From Galeopsis tetrahit (Eukaryota > Streptophyta > Magnoliopsida > Lamiales > Lamiaceae), in assembly GCA_963675135.1 (NCBI GenBank), contig OY776130.1, positions 61,909,808 through 61,973,807 of the forward strand: a stretch of DNA of 64,000 nucleotides, written 5' to 3'. Shown piece after piece: positions 25,377 through 36,579 of the stretch (its first letter is position 1; each line of letters begins with the position of its first letter). The translations under genes and the position numbers were made by a program. The notes beneath the pieces were generated by a model. That model saw nothing but the letters and a program-made list of their open reading frames with translations. It did no database searches and had not been told where the DNA came from.

Positions 25377-26072
25377 ATGGAGACTCTAGTTGTTGCTCAT
25401 CATCATAGGAATCACAATCAGTTTTGCGGTAGGAGTAGGAGCCGTAGTCATGATCGAACTAGGTTTGATTCGTGTGGTTCGGCACAATCGAGTAATTTTA
25501 CTGGAATTACTTGCAGGTCATCATTTCAATCTGGTGCAGGGTTACTCCCAACCCCTATGAAATCTATTTCAACTAAAAATGTCTTTGCCGCTTCACTGTC
25601 GCCCAAAACCCCATCCTCAGCTTTTAATGAAAGCAAAAAGTACTTTGAACGAAATGCGAAAAGCAGTACAGTCCTCATTCCAGTTAAGATCAATTTTGAA
25701 AATGAGGGGAATTTTAATTTCTCTGAGCGTTGGGCTGGACCTGCTTATTCGAATTCGCCTCCTCCGAGTTCAGTGCCCTTTCCCCACTTTACATTGCCTC
25801 CCAAGCCCAAAAGAACCGTTTCCCTTCACTTACCTACCTCAGCCTCAGAGTTTGATTTGCGCCCTATGGCTAAATCTGCACCCCCTTCACCAACAAGGGG
25901 ACGCAGTCCTTCGCCGCATGATCTGCTCGACCCACCATCTCCAAGAAATCTGTTTGAACCTCCTTCTGCAAGTGATATATTCGAACACCGAGGGTCCAGT
26001 GGTATATTTGACAGGGCTGATGCGACGAAGACACTTCGTCGAATTCTCAATCTCAATATTACCAATGAATGA
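25377..26072 (+). CDS. Proline-rich protein with PNRC motif
   Basis: Single coding exon of 231 residues. ATG 25377 is chosen because METLVVAHHHRN is the conserved start; the open frame extends upstream only through a TTG. Conserved blocks are QSGAGLLPTP (51-60), SERWAGPAYSNSPPPSSVPF (116-135), KSAPPSPTR (166-174) and a C-terminal TKTLRRILNL (218-227). The SPPPSSVPFP core matches the PNRC motif of proline-rich nuclear receptor coactivators, whose animal members bind decapping and NMD factors through short proline motifs. In plants this family is uncharacterised as far as I know, so an mRNA-decay role is only an analogy. The protein is largely disordered and basic. A 5' UTR intron is likely (donor GT at 25019-25020, possible acceptor TAG at 25161-25163). 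Confidence 0.82.
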   Translation: METLVVAHHHRNHNQFCGRSRSRSHDRTRFDSCGSAQSSNFTGITCRSSFQSGAGLLPTPMKSISTKNVFAASLSPKTPSSAFNESKKYFERNAKSSTVLIPVKINFENEGNFNFSERWAGPAYSNSPPPSSVPFPHFTLPPKPKRTVSLHLPTSASEFDLRPMAKSAPPSPTRGRSPSPHDLLDPPSPRNLFEPPSASDIFEHRGSSGIFDRADATKTLRRILNLNITNE

Positions 26073-26930
26073 TGGAGTGCTGGACGTGTTCAGTGCTTCT
26101 GTAAATAATGAAGTTTAGCTACCCAGTAAGGCAGTTAGTTGTAGACTGTATATAATAAATAAGAGCCATCCATAGTTTAGCTTGGTTGTTACTTCACTTG
26201 ATGTTCTGAAGCGCAGTGGTGTTGTGCAGTGCAAGAACTGTGATGGTCGTTTGGTTGACTCTTTCTAAATTATGTGGATCTTGATATTTGTTTCTTTGGT
26301 TGCACCAGCACATGGATGACTTGTGTAATGTGGTTTCGTGGACGTGGGGTTTGCCTGCAAAAGTTGTTAATGGAAGGCAAGGTAGATGCCATTGGAGAAC
26401 TACAGTGGCATGTTAATTGGTGGTAGCATATAAATGTTTGCTGATTCGACCGGTCAGCTTAATGTATCACCTTGGAGAAGGTTGCGTGCTCTTAAATTAG
26501 AAATTGGCATCTCCAGAATTATCTTCTCCTTAGGGTGGTTCATTTTTGCTACCCTTCTACTTTAGTTGAATCTTTTCTTGGTGCTGCCTTGTATGTACCT
26601 CTAGAATCGTAATATGGTTAGTTTCTATAGGGTTTAGTTCAATCTCGTTCTTACCACCGTCTAACCTTATTTTAGCCAACTTAGCTTCCATTTTTTTTGT
26701 TCCCTCAACTCAAATCATCTAAAGTAGGGTCTCTTGTAGCCTATGCTCACCTTTCAATTTCCTATGCCACTATGGCATAATTTTTAGTTTCATTTGAAGA
26801 AGTTACTGACTTCAATGTCTTTGCAAATCAAAGATATGGGTTTACCCTTCCTCATGGTTTCCGGTTTTTATTAGGAAAACATGGATGGGAAGTTTGGTTA
26901 GATTGTCTTTCTGCTCTTAGTGCTTAAGTT
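26073..26930 (+). other. 3' UTR and downstream flank of the PNRC-motif gene
   Basis: Sequence past the stop with less AT bias than the intergenic regions and no coding frame. The base composition suggests it may be transcribed, either as a long 3' UTR or as a separate non-coding transcript leading into the repeats that follow. Confidence 0.35.
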
Positions 26931-26937
26931 GGGTCCA

Positions 26938-27612
26938 TGTTGAGTTGGCTCTTGAGAGTTTCCTCACGTCTCTTTTCCAAAAGCTGGGTTACTAAATGAT
27001 ATTTCTGCCTTAGTGCTTGTTCTGAGGTTTCTTTTGCTCATTGGGGAGTCTTGATCACATGAAGTTGTTACCAGGTGATGGTCTACAGAGTCTTGCACTC
27101 TCTTTATTCGATTTTCACGACATATAAGTTTGATGCTGATTCCTACTTTTCATGTTTTGTTTTGGGCAGTGACTGAGAGAGTTGATGAGTTTGCTTCATC
27201 ATGTCTCTTTTTGAAAAGCTGAGTTACATAATGAAGTTGTTACCAGGTGATGGTCTACAATGTTTTGCACTCTATTTGATTTTCACGGTACACGAATTGA
27301 TACTAATTCCTGCTTTGCATGCTTTTTTCAGTGGCTGTGAGTGTTGATGAGTTTGCTCATGTGTACTCCTGCTTAAAAGCTGGGTTGCTTAATGATATTT
27401 CGGCATAGTGCTCAGAGATTGACTTAATAATGTTCTATCCTATGTGAACTTTGCCTGCTCTTTCTTGCAATCAAAACAACATTTCTTGTTCTGAAGTTGA
27501 TCATATGAAGTTGTTACTAGGTGATGGTTTACAGAATTTTAGCACCATCTGATATGCGCGGCATATGTGTTGATACTGATTGCTTTTCATGTTCTTGGCA
27601 GTTGGATGGATG
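26938..27612 (+). repeat. Three diverged tandem repeats with splice-acceptor-like ends
   Basis: Three unequal units (roughly 230, 170 and 270 bp) share GTTGATGAGTTTGCT, AAAGCTGGGTTnC, ATGAAGTTGTTACCAGGTGA, TGGTCTACAG, and a pyrimidine-rich end TTTTGGGCAG, CTTTTTTCAG or TTCTTGGCAG. No frame is kept through them. The conserved tract plus AG looks like a 3' splice site, and AGGTGATGG like a donor, so they could be duplicated exon or UTR sequence of a non-coding transcript. Confidence 0.6.
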
Positions 27613-27871
27613 GATGGGAGAGGCTATGCCTCAGTGGAGGGTCTTCTATTCTGATAATCCCAATGTTAGTTTACCGTGATTCTGATCTTGTTTACCGTGG
27701 AGCAAATATGCATCATTTAATGTTTTATTTTCTTTCCGAAAGCAGTGAACTATTATGCTTTTTGTTTACATTTGTTGTTGAGACTTGTTTTTTTGGACTC
27801 CAGGGCAAAGTTATGTTTCTATACTATCTACTTATGTTTCTGATTAAAAAAAAAAGAACATTGTGTCTACT

Positions 27872-28190
27872 TTTTTTTTGGTCGGAAAAACAAATTTTAT
27901 TGAAGTATTGAGTACAAGGGGTACTCAACCCAGAAATACAATTCTCATCAAAGTACAACTTGTTAAATTTATACAAAAGATAGTAAAGAACCGAGTGATA
28001 TGTTCCTCTCCACGCTCTGATGTTGGATTCAATCGCCTTTGCCTAGGCATTTTCCCCGATCTTCCAACCATTCTGATGCTGTTTTATCTTATGTGACCAA
28101 ATTTGTTCAGATTCTTCTATAATTGTAGGGGATGGGTGCTTGTGTTTGATGATTAGTTGTTTACTGCCCAACAGACCTTTTGAAAATGTT
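27872..28190 (-). mobile_element. LINE 3' tail (minus strand), fragment
   Basis: On the minus strand this region reads GGGTTGAGTACCCCTTGTAC, then AATAAAATT, TGTTTTTCCGACC and a poly-A (T-run at 27872-27880 on the plus strand). This is a 3'-UTR pattern I associate with plant LINE copies. No coding domain remains and the upper boundary is arbitrary. Confidence 0.45.
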
Positions 28191-29592
28191 AAAAGATATT
28201 TGGGGTATGTTAGTTTTGAGTTTCAAAAATTAAATTTGGAAATTTGAAATTTAATTCCGGTTTTACTTTGGGATATTATAATTTGGATTTTAAAAATTGC
28301 TTCTGTTCTTTACGTTATTCACTTTTTTTTTTCATTAATCTCTCTCTCTCTCCTTTCATACCTTAACTCTATACACTACATATTTCTTAAATCTCCGTGC
28401 AAAAGACAAAGAAAAGTTTATGGCAGGATGAAGAAAGTATTAGTTCACACATATCGGTCAAAGTTTGTGTCACGTTTGGTTTGGTGTACAGGAGAATGTA
28501 CGTTGTAATATCATATTGATCCGTATTTATATAATGAAATAATTGATATACGATTTGCTATGTTACTCTAATGAGAATTGTGACATTTCAATCTGCGATT
28601 CCAGGTTCTGGACCTATGATAAACGAAACTAGTTATAATATACTCTTGAAGAATCCCAAAAAATATTTCCCTTTGTGGATTTGACTTATTTGGCATGGCG
28701 TAGTTGAGAATTTTTGAAGTTGAAATGAGAAGAAAGAAGCTATTTAATTTTCTTGAGGTATAATTAAAGAACAAATATAAACAGGTCTTCGTTGTTGGCC
28801 AACTATTGAATCCATTATTACTTGCATTTATACTGCAACGTTGCAAATAACTCGACACAGAAACGAACGATTCACCTATACTAATATATATTCAGCTCTC
28901 TTATTTGTATCTTAAAAATGAACGAATATTTACAATGGATCCTACAAAATTCTTATTTTATCTACCTTCTTCTTAAAATATGTGTCCCACTCCAATGAAT
29001 CTAAATTTGATGGATGAAGGGAGTACCATATACTCGAACAATCAAAAAAATTGTAAAATCTCAATTGATACAAATATTAGAAATTTAATATGTAAAATGA
29101 TTTTACATTTTTTGTCAGTCCTTTTTTTTTAATTATTTTTTAGAAGTTTTATCACACCTCTTCCATTTTAGGATTATTTTTACATTTTTTATCAAGAAAT
29201 AATTTGTGCACCCCTACAATGAATTTTTTTTCATAAACTTTATTTTCACAATATTTACAATTTTATACAAATAATTCCCTTATAAATTAATTATAGGATG
29301 ATGAAGGGAGTAATATTTCACACCAATGAGTTATATTTTGGAAATTAAACGAAAGAGTGACATTTTAATAATTTACCATCTGATTTAACAATTATATTCC
29401 ATGTCAAGATTGGTAGATGACTAAAGATGATTACTCATTTGCATAAAAAATGGTAGTCAAAGTGGTTGAGCTCCAAAAAGCCATTTCAAATCTACCATCC
29501 AATTTCAATACATTCATCACTTTATAAGCCCTCAAACCCCCCCAGCTTCTCAATCTGCAAGAAAAAACCAATATAAAAAAAAAAAACACAAA
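28191..29592. other. AT-rich intergenic and promoter of the lipid-transfer gene
   Basis: No gene is supported. A Stowaway-type right end (GATGGATGAAGGGAGTA near 29010-29026) lacks a clear left end. The last 80 bases contain ACTTTATAAGCC (about 29519), a plausible TATA box for the gene starting at 29593. Confidence 0.45.
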
Positions 29593-32500
29593 ATGGCTCA
29601 TTCATGGTTGAGTGCAACAATCACATTATTTGTCTTAATATCTTTCACTATTTTTAGGACAAAAGCACAGATCAACACTGCATGTTCCGCCTCAATGATA
29701 AGCAGCTTCACACCTTGCTTGAACTTCATCACCGGAAGCTCTGGCTCCCGCTCGTCTCCCACGCAAGACTGCTGCAACGCGGTGAAATCCCTCGTGGCTG
29801 AAAACATGGATTGCGCGTGTCTTATTATAACCGGAAATGTTCCCGTTTCAATACCCTTTGTTAACGGGATTTCCCTGCCCCGAGCTTGCAAAAGTTCGGT
29901 GCCATTGCAATGCAAAGGTAATTTATATTTAATGAAATAGTCACACTTGCATGCACGCACAAGTTGCACCCTACAATTTATTTTAATTTGTAACATCACT
30001 TCGTTTAATTGTAAAGAAAAATGTTGTAGTATTACTTTATAAGTGATGTGATATTACAAATTGCAAAATATAACACCACTACGTAGAGTGCAACTTGTGC
30101 ATACAAAAACTTGCTTTAATGAAATACTCGAGCATATTTATCGTACATTTTTTGTCTTTGATTTTTTTTTTTTCGTTTATGAGTTTATGCAAGATCTACT
30201 AACTAATGATTTTTTCTTTGTGTTTGTGCAGCCTCTGGTGTTCCATTACCACCTCCAGGTATATAAATTTCATGAACTATTTTCTTATTGCCTGTGGTTT
30301 GGTTTAATTTTCGCTAATATGAAACTAATAAGTAGCCGTGCATGTGTGTTTGATACGAATGTACATACGGAGTATCACTATTTAAAATCTATTTTTATTT
30401 TAAAAGTATAATTTTGTATGTACAACAATAACCCCTCATATGCACACAAGTAACTCTAAAAAAAAGAGTTCATGTAAATTTGAGTCCACATGAAAACCTG
30501 TTCAAAATTGTAGTGTTTTTTTTTTTTTTTTTTTATTAAGTGTAACTAAATTATTGGACAACAATAAAGGGCTGATATGGTATTTAAAGGGAACAATATA
30601 GTAATAAATCCAAAATGAAACAGATTGATATAAACTAGAAAAACTTGTATGAGTAAATCAAATGAGTGATTTAGTGTGATGTAAAAGAGATTTTGTGAAG
30701 TTATGATAAAATGTGATCCCAAAATGAGTGTAAAAAAATTAAAAATAAATAATGTTGTAAGTTATTTTAATATTGTGAGTGTTTAAGTAATCTAACACGA
30801 TATGAAAACACGATTCCTACAAATCTCCGACTCAGACCGGCAAGATTGACGGTTTGCAAATTAAAATTTGCAGAATTTGCTAATACTTTTATGATTATTC
30901 CGGTTTACATCCTATTTATATGGATATGCTAATGTAAATAACCGACTACGAAATGTGCCCTAAACTAATAATAGTGGGCCAACCCTAAACTAACTAATAA
31001 TAGTGGCCCAAATAATAATAAAAGCCCAAACCAATTGGCAAATAAAATATGCAGGCCCAAACCAATTAGAAAGAAATCAAACTTTTAAAAGGATTAAGGC
31101 CCTGGCTATATACCCCTCCAGCCTTGTTAAGTATACTCCCCTATCCAATTTATTAATTTAATAATAATGTTAAATACCTATTATGCCCCTTTAGTAATTT
31201 TTGATAGATAGATACACCCTCCTATTAGATACACAAAAAACTCAAGTCTGGGAGGGAGTTGAAGTTGGAGTGTTTAATCAAAAAACTCACACTAATATTG
31301 TTGACATCTCTTCAAGAGCAAGTTGTAACATAATGGTTCAAAAACGTGAAGAGAGCTATAAATACATGAGTTCTTTGTCCTTACGTTTTATTTTTGTTTA
31401 AGTTTTGAAATGTGGACATAAAAATGTAAGGTTTATAGTTTTTAGTTATTGTTTTTAGCTTCATGCATTTTTTTGGTATTTTATGACTTAAACTGAGATG
31501 AAAATGGTGTGTGGGTATTTTCGTGCGTTTGGCGATGGTGTTTTTTCCGTTCGAATTTTTCGACCCTGGTTGGTCGACGGGGACGCTTCTGGTCGACATG
31601 CCGATGTCGATGAAGTGATGTTTCGTCGACCAACCTATGCTGAAAGTTTAATTACATATATAATCCTATCATGCAATTTTCATCAACTAGTAATCGACAT
31701 AAAGCCTTTTGGTCAACAAAGTATTGTCGACTAAAACACTTTTGGTCAACAACACCCTCTCGAAAAAGTGAATAAAAATTTCTTTTTTGTATCGACAACT
31801 CTTTATCGATGGTGATAAACCCTATCGCCACCCCCTAATCGACCATGCTGCTCTCCGTTGATGAACCACTGTCGACGGAAAATTATTTCGTCGACCCTGG
31901 TTCGTCGCCGGCAACAATTCAATTTTTTTGCACCCAACAACAACAACACTACCACCGCACATCAAAAACGAAAGAATACAGGTTTTAAAGCATACACCAA
32001 TACTACAAACTTAACCCATTCAAAAACACTAACATTAAAACATTCAAAATCCCTAACATCAATACTACAAACTTGTGACTGTCGTTCCCCTAGGTGCCGT
32101 GCCGCAACGGACCGTCGTTCGCCGTGCCGCGACTGCTGGCTACGGTGAAGGTGTGGTGGGTGTCGTGCCAGCTACGGTGAAGGTGTGGTGGGTGTCGTGC
32201 CGGCTACGGTGAAGGTTACGGTGAAGGTGTGGTGGGTGCCGTGCAGCTACGGTTGCCGGCTACGGTGAAGGTGAAGGTGTGGTGTGTGTTAGGCGCTAAA
32301 ATGGGAGAAGAGAATGTCAGGAAGTTTATTTGTCCGGGGAGGTGTATCTATAATTATGTTTTAGATGTGCAAAGGGTATAGTAGGTATTTCACGGGGGAG
32401 TACATCTAACATTTTACATTTACAGGGAGGGTACATCTATCCGGGGAGTATACTTAAAAGAGCTGGAGGGGTATATAGTCAGGGCTAGGATTAATCTTGA

Positions 32501-34385
32501 TAAATCCATTGACCCGCACATCAATCCAGTTCTCGTTGTTACGTAGTTTTGAGTCCACCACCCTCATTCACATCATAATCTTCCGACATCCTAATAAAAA
32601 TGTTATGGAAAGTAATGACGGTACGGAATGAATATAATTTTTGTTCCGGGATGGCAATTTATCATGGTTGCTAAAGTTTTTAAAAAAAAAAGAGGTTTTG
32701 AAATGAAATTTGATGGTGATGTTAGAAGTTGCGCCCATTTCTTAATGCGATTAGTTGCAATCCAATATTAAGCGACAACTCGTTCACATCAAAATGAAGT
32801 TGTCTGTCTATTCACATTAAAGAGGTAGCAAATTAGAAATTAGACAGTTAATGTTTCACCTAATTAATACATCTCACCTATGCAATTGTGAAAATGATGT
32901 GAAAATACCTAGCTCATAAAGTCATTTAATTATCCATTGCGAAAATGATACTTCATCCATTTCATAAAGTTTGTGTCTTAAATTTTGTTTTAAAAAATTT
33001 GTCGCTTTTCCTAATTTTACCAATGATCTCCCTAAATTGCCCTTATTTTATGGAAATATACTCCCTTCGTCCACCTATAAGTTTTCCATTTTACCTTTTT
33101 TGTCCGTCCGCCTATAAGCTTCTCATACCTTTTTTGGTAAGTATTTTTTCTTACACTTCACTTTATATCTTATTTTTTTTTCTCTACCTCTTTCCTTTCT
33201 CAATCACATCACTTGTACTATATCTATTTTTTAATCACTTTTCTTAATCTTTGTGCAAAAAAGTAACGTGAAGCTTATAAGCGGACGGAGGGAGTATTAA
33301 TTATGATTTTTTTGGAAAGGTCAAAGAAATAGTGGAAAAGGAATTGGGAAAATAAGGAAAAAGAGAAGGGTGGGGGGAATAATGAGGGGTAAATTTGTCA
33401 AAATACAATGAAAAACTCTTCCTAACCTCCATCAACACAATATCCTCAATTTTACACAAAATGTCATTACTTTCTGATCTGTATATACACACATAAATCA
33501 ACTATTTTATTTAGTTTATATATAAATGTTTACAAAGTTACCTCTCAAAACTCTATTTATTATTACATTTTTTTAATGTAAAAAAATTATTACGGAACGA
33601 AAAGGGTAGTTGATTAAGAAGTTTAATTGACAGGTCCAGTTTTATTCGCGCCACCCCCTGTTCAAGTTCCTTCTCATGCTCCTGCTCCTGTTCCAGCTCA
33701 TACCCATACTCCTGCTCCTGCTCCTCATAGTCCAAAAGGTACTAATCTTCAACAATTTGATTAGAAAATAGAAATTTGGGAGGAAAAAATTCAGATAACT
33801 ATATATTAAATGAATTGTTAATTCAATACATTTTTTAGATTACTAACACGTATTTCTTTTTTCTATCTATATCTTAGTCCTGAGTTTGATACAAAATTTT
33901 GAAATGATATAACATGACTATTTTTCTACTAATGTGACAATCGAATATCTCTGGGAAAAATTGTACAAACTTTTATATTTTTTATTTTTACAATTGTATC
34001 GAATTTACAAACTATTTAAAAAACAGCGTATCAAATTGCGAATTCAAAAAACATAATATTGTAATTGAAAAAAATGTGATTTATTTTGTCTTCAATTAAT
34101 AAACACCAAGTTCTATTTTCCAATAATTCTTCAAGTAATTTAATTTCTTGAGTTTCTTTCCCTTCATCAGATTCTAAAGCGACGGGGGTGGCTGCGCCGC
34201 CATCATCCGATAGCTTGGGTATTGCTCCGACGACGACTACTCCTCCTCCTCCAAAGTTTCCATTAGGGCCAAGTGCAAATCCGGGGATCAGGCCGGTGGT
34301 GAACCGCCCCAATTCAGCTGCAACTCTTTTGCCATCTCTTTTACCTATTATGTTTATGGGAATCATTGCTTTCCACTTCTTCTAA
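29593..34385 (+). CDS. GPI-anchored non-specific lipid-transfer protein-like (LTPG type)
   Basis: Exons 29593-29917, 30232-30258, 33634-33738 and 34171-34385 join to 223 residues. Residues 1-25 are a signal peptide (LFVLISFTIFRTKA). The eight-cysteine motif follows in the order C, C, CC, CxC, C, C (TAC, TPC, QDCCNA, MDCACL, RACK, LQCK). A Pro-rich hydroxyproline-type linker with PVLFAPPPVQVP, HAPAPVPAH and TPPPPKFPLGP comes next, and a hydrophobic GPI-attachment tail LLPSLLPIMFMGIIAFHFF ends the protein. This is the layout of LTPG/xylogen-like proteins, which sit on the outer face of the plasma membrane and take part in cuticle or wall lipid export. Intron 2 is 3.4 kb and holds two mobile elements. 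Splice phases agree throughout. Confidence 0.9.
31098..32486. mobile_element. TIR element with GACTATAT-type ends in LTPG intron 2
   Basis: The ends GGCCCTGGCTATATACCCCT (left) and the complement of GGGGTATATAGTCAGGGCT (right) are inverted. An 8-bp duplication AGGATTAA (31090-31097 and 32487-32494) flanks them. The interior carries repeated GGTCGAC/GTCGACC motifs (31570-31640, 31720-31740, 31870-31900) and a GC-rich minisatellite. The outer element at 55069-63700 shares the TIR core and the GTCGAC-rich interior. No transposase frame. An 8-bp target site suggests hAT-like, but the termini are not the usual ones. Confidence 0.75.
32137..32287 (+). repeat. GC-rich minisatellite, about 31-bp unit
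   Basis: Four to five irregular copies of GGCTACGGTGAAGGTGTGGT followed by GGGTGTCGTGCC lie inside the TIR element at 31098-32486. Copies differ by short internal deletions. Confidence 0.75.
33061..33294. mobile_element. Stowaway MITE in LTPG intron 2
   Basis: Left CTCCCTTCGTCCACCTATAA, right TTATAAGCGGACGGAGGGAG, with TA on both sides. Complete. It is close kin of the half element at 2451-2640. The right end is 339 bases before the exon-3 acceptor. Confidence 0.85.
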
Positions 34386-36579
34386 TGCACATGTTAATAT
34401 GTTATACTCCCTCCATACACGAAAAGTGTGTTAAGTCCTGTATTTTTATACACAAAAAATATACTCCTTTTATTTAAGTAGTTAACTTTTAAGTATATTT
34501 TCTATTTTATTAACAAAATTGATGAATTGTCAACAATACCTTTTACTCGTTATTTCATATATCTACTTTATAATTTAAATATGTGTAAAAAAGATAAGCA
34601 CACTTTTAATTTGGTGGACAAACATAGTAAAATTTATCAACATTGTTCAATAATATAATGAGTTTTTTTTTTTTGTATTAAAATGTTACTTGCACAGATG
34701 CACTTACTATTACATATGTAATTTGTCATTCTAAACAGTGTTTTATCCCCACACCACATAGTGTATTTTTAATAGGAAAATGTTTTATGTATTTACCATA
34801 AAATTTATGGTCATATTTTTCTTTAAAATATGCTCCCTCCATTCACGAAATATAATTATATTTACCTTATATTCTTTGTCTACAAAACGAAGTCTCATAT
34901 ATTTTATAGACATCATCAGCCTTTAACCTCCACTTAATTACTTAGATTGATATCAACTTTATTCATAATCTATCACTTTATTCACAATGGACTTTACAAT
35001 ATCCTTACTTTATCTACCATTTTCTAAAATATATGCCCCACTATAATGTGATTACATTTGGTGAATGGAGGGAGTAATAGTTCATGAATTATGTAATATA
35101 ATAAATAATATTTGTATTCTCAGTAAGATTATCTCATATAATTTTTTTGTCTTTTTTAATTGACAATAATATTGATAAAACAATACTTATTACGGAGTAT
35201 TTACTAGATGTGGAGTACCTTTTTGGAGGGGTAATATGTTATATTTATACTTTATTGGAGAGGAGATACTTTGTTAGTAATGATATACGGTGTAAATAAA
35301 AGATATTTGACAATTTTTTTTAAAATGAATATAAAAATAGTTTTAAAAAAAAAATATATTCAATTAAAAATGAGATATATAATTTTGACAAATGTTTCAA
35401 TAATAATAAAACAGATTATTAGATATGTGATATCACTTATTGCTCAATATATTACTGATTATTGTTTGTTGCTCACTTTTATTATTAATTATTATGATAT
35501 TACTTATTATGATTAATATTATTTTTATAAATGATAAATTTAATTTGCTAAGGTAATGGGAAAAACCAAATTGAAATAAATGATAGAGGGCACTGGCATA
35601 AAAAGATTGGAAGGCATAAAAAGATTGTAAAAAGCTGGAAAAAAGTCAAAAGAAAAAAAATGGAATAAAAGTTTGGAAAAAAAAAAAGGACCAGAAAAAA
35701 AGGGTAAAAGGCTGGAAAAAAAAATTGCTTCATCCAATTTCATTATTCTAACTTACATTATTTTTCATATACTTCAAAAATAATACTCCTATTAACATTA
35801 CTTTATCTATATCATTTATCTATCACCCATTTATTCAAATAGTCACTTACTTTATTTATAATAAATTACTTTATTTCCAAAATACCCATCATATTTTCAA
35901 ACTCTCTATATCCATTAAAATTGATGTTTGAAAAAATAAATATAATAAATTTGTCCAAAAAGAATAAGGCAAAAAAAAAAAAAAGTTGTACTTTATTTAT
36001 ATCATTTAAACATTATTTATTTAGTTAAATTATTAATAATAACTATTTTATTTATAAGTGAAATTCAAAATAGCACATTATACTCCCTATCAATTTATAT
36101 TCATTAAAATGCATATTCAAAGAAATGAATCTAATTCTTTAGAAGGTGAGAATAAGAATAAGGCAATAAAAAAAGATGGAAAAAACAAAAATAAAAGCTG
36201 GAAAAATTAGAAAAAGACAAAAAATAGAAGCTGGAAGATAAACAAGAAAAGCAAATTGGGCGAGTGTGAAATCAGCAGATTTAACCGCTAGTGCAAAGGA
36301 ATCAATTGCCTGGAATGTTCACATTAGTGTATTTAATTGCGTCTCACTCTCTGTGCCCTTTCAAAAAAAGAAAAAAAAATGTTTTAAAATATGGGTCAAA
36401 TTGGGTGACGAGGGTCCAATTCCGTCTCATCAGGAATCGAACCAGTCGTTTTCGTCTCATTTAAAAATAAAAATACGAACTCGTAGAATGGTGAAAAATT
36501 ACTTAAATAAATAACAGAGTGAGGGTAACAAATGATTTATTTTGATACAACAGTACAGAGTGCATAGGAGGGTTTGGAA
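34386..36579. other. Intergenic between LTPG-type gene and CNX1
   Basis: AT-rich, with one complete Stowaway (34833-35074) and a Stowaway-like left end near 34408 (CTCCCTCCATACACGAAAAG) with a degenerate right end. A purine-rich stretch of AAAAAGCTGGAAAAAAGT-like repeats at 35600-35725 recurs at 36170-36245. No coding frame is supported; the last 100 bases are the CNX1 5' flank. Confidence 0.5.
34833..35074. mobile_element. Stowaway-like MITE
   Basis: Left CTCCCTCCATTCACGAAATA, right TTTGGTGAATGGAGGGAG. The TA on the left is separated from the terminus by TG. Complete, non-coding. Confidence 0.75.

Noticed and set aside
25579..26118. 179-codon frame overlapping the PNRC-motif gene
   Set aside because: It is a shifted-frame shadow; the overlapping frame has the conserved motifs.
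36574..36579. Upstream start for CNX1 two codons before the ATG
   Set aside because: The codon is TTG; the ATG at 36580 gives the expected MoeA start.
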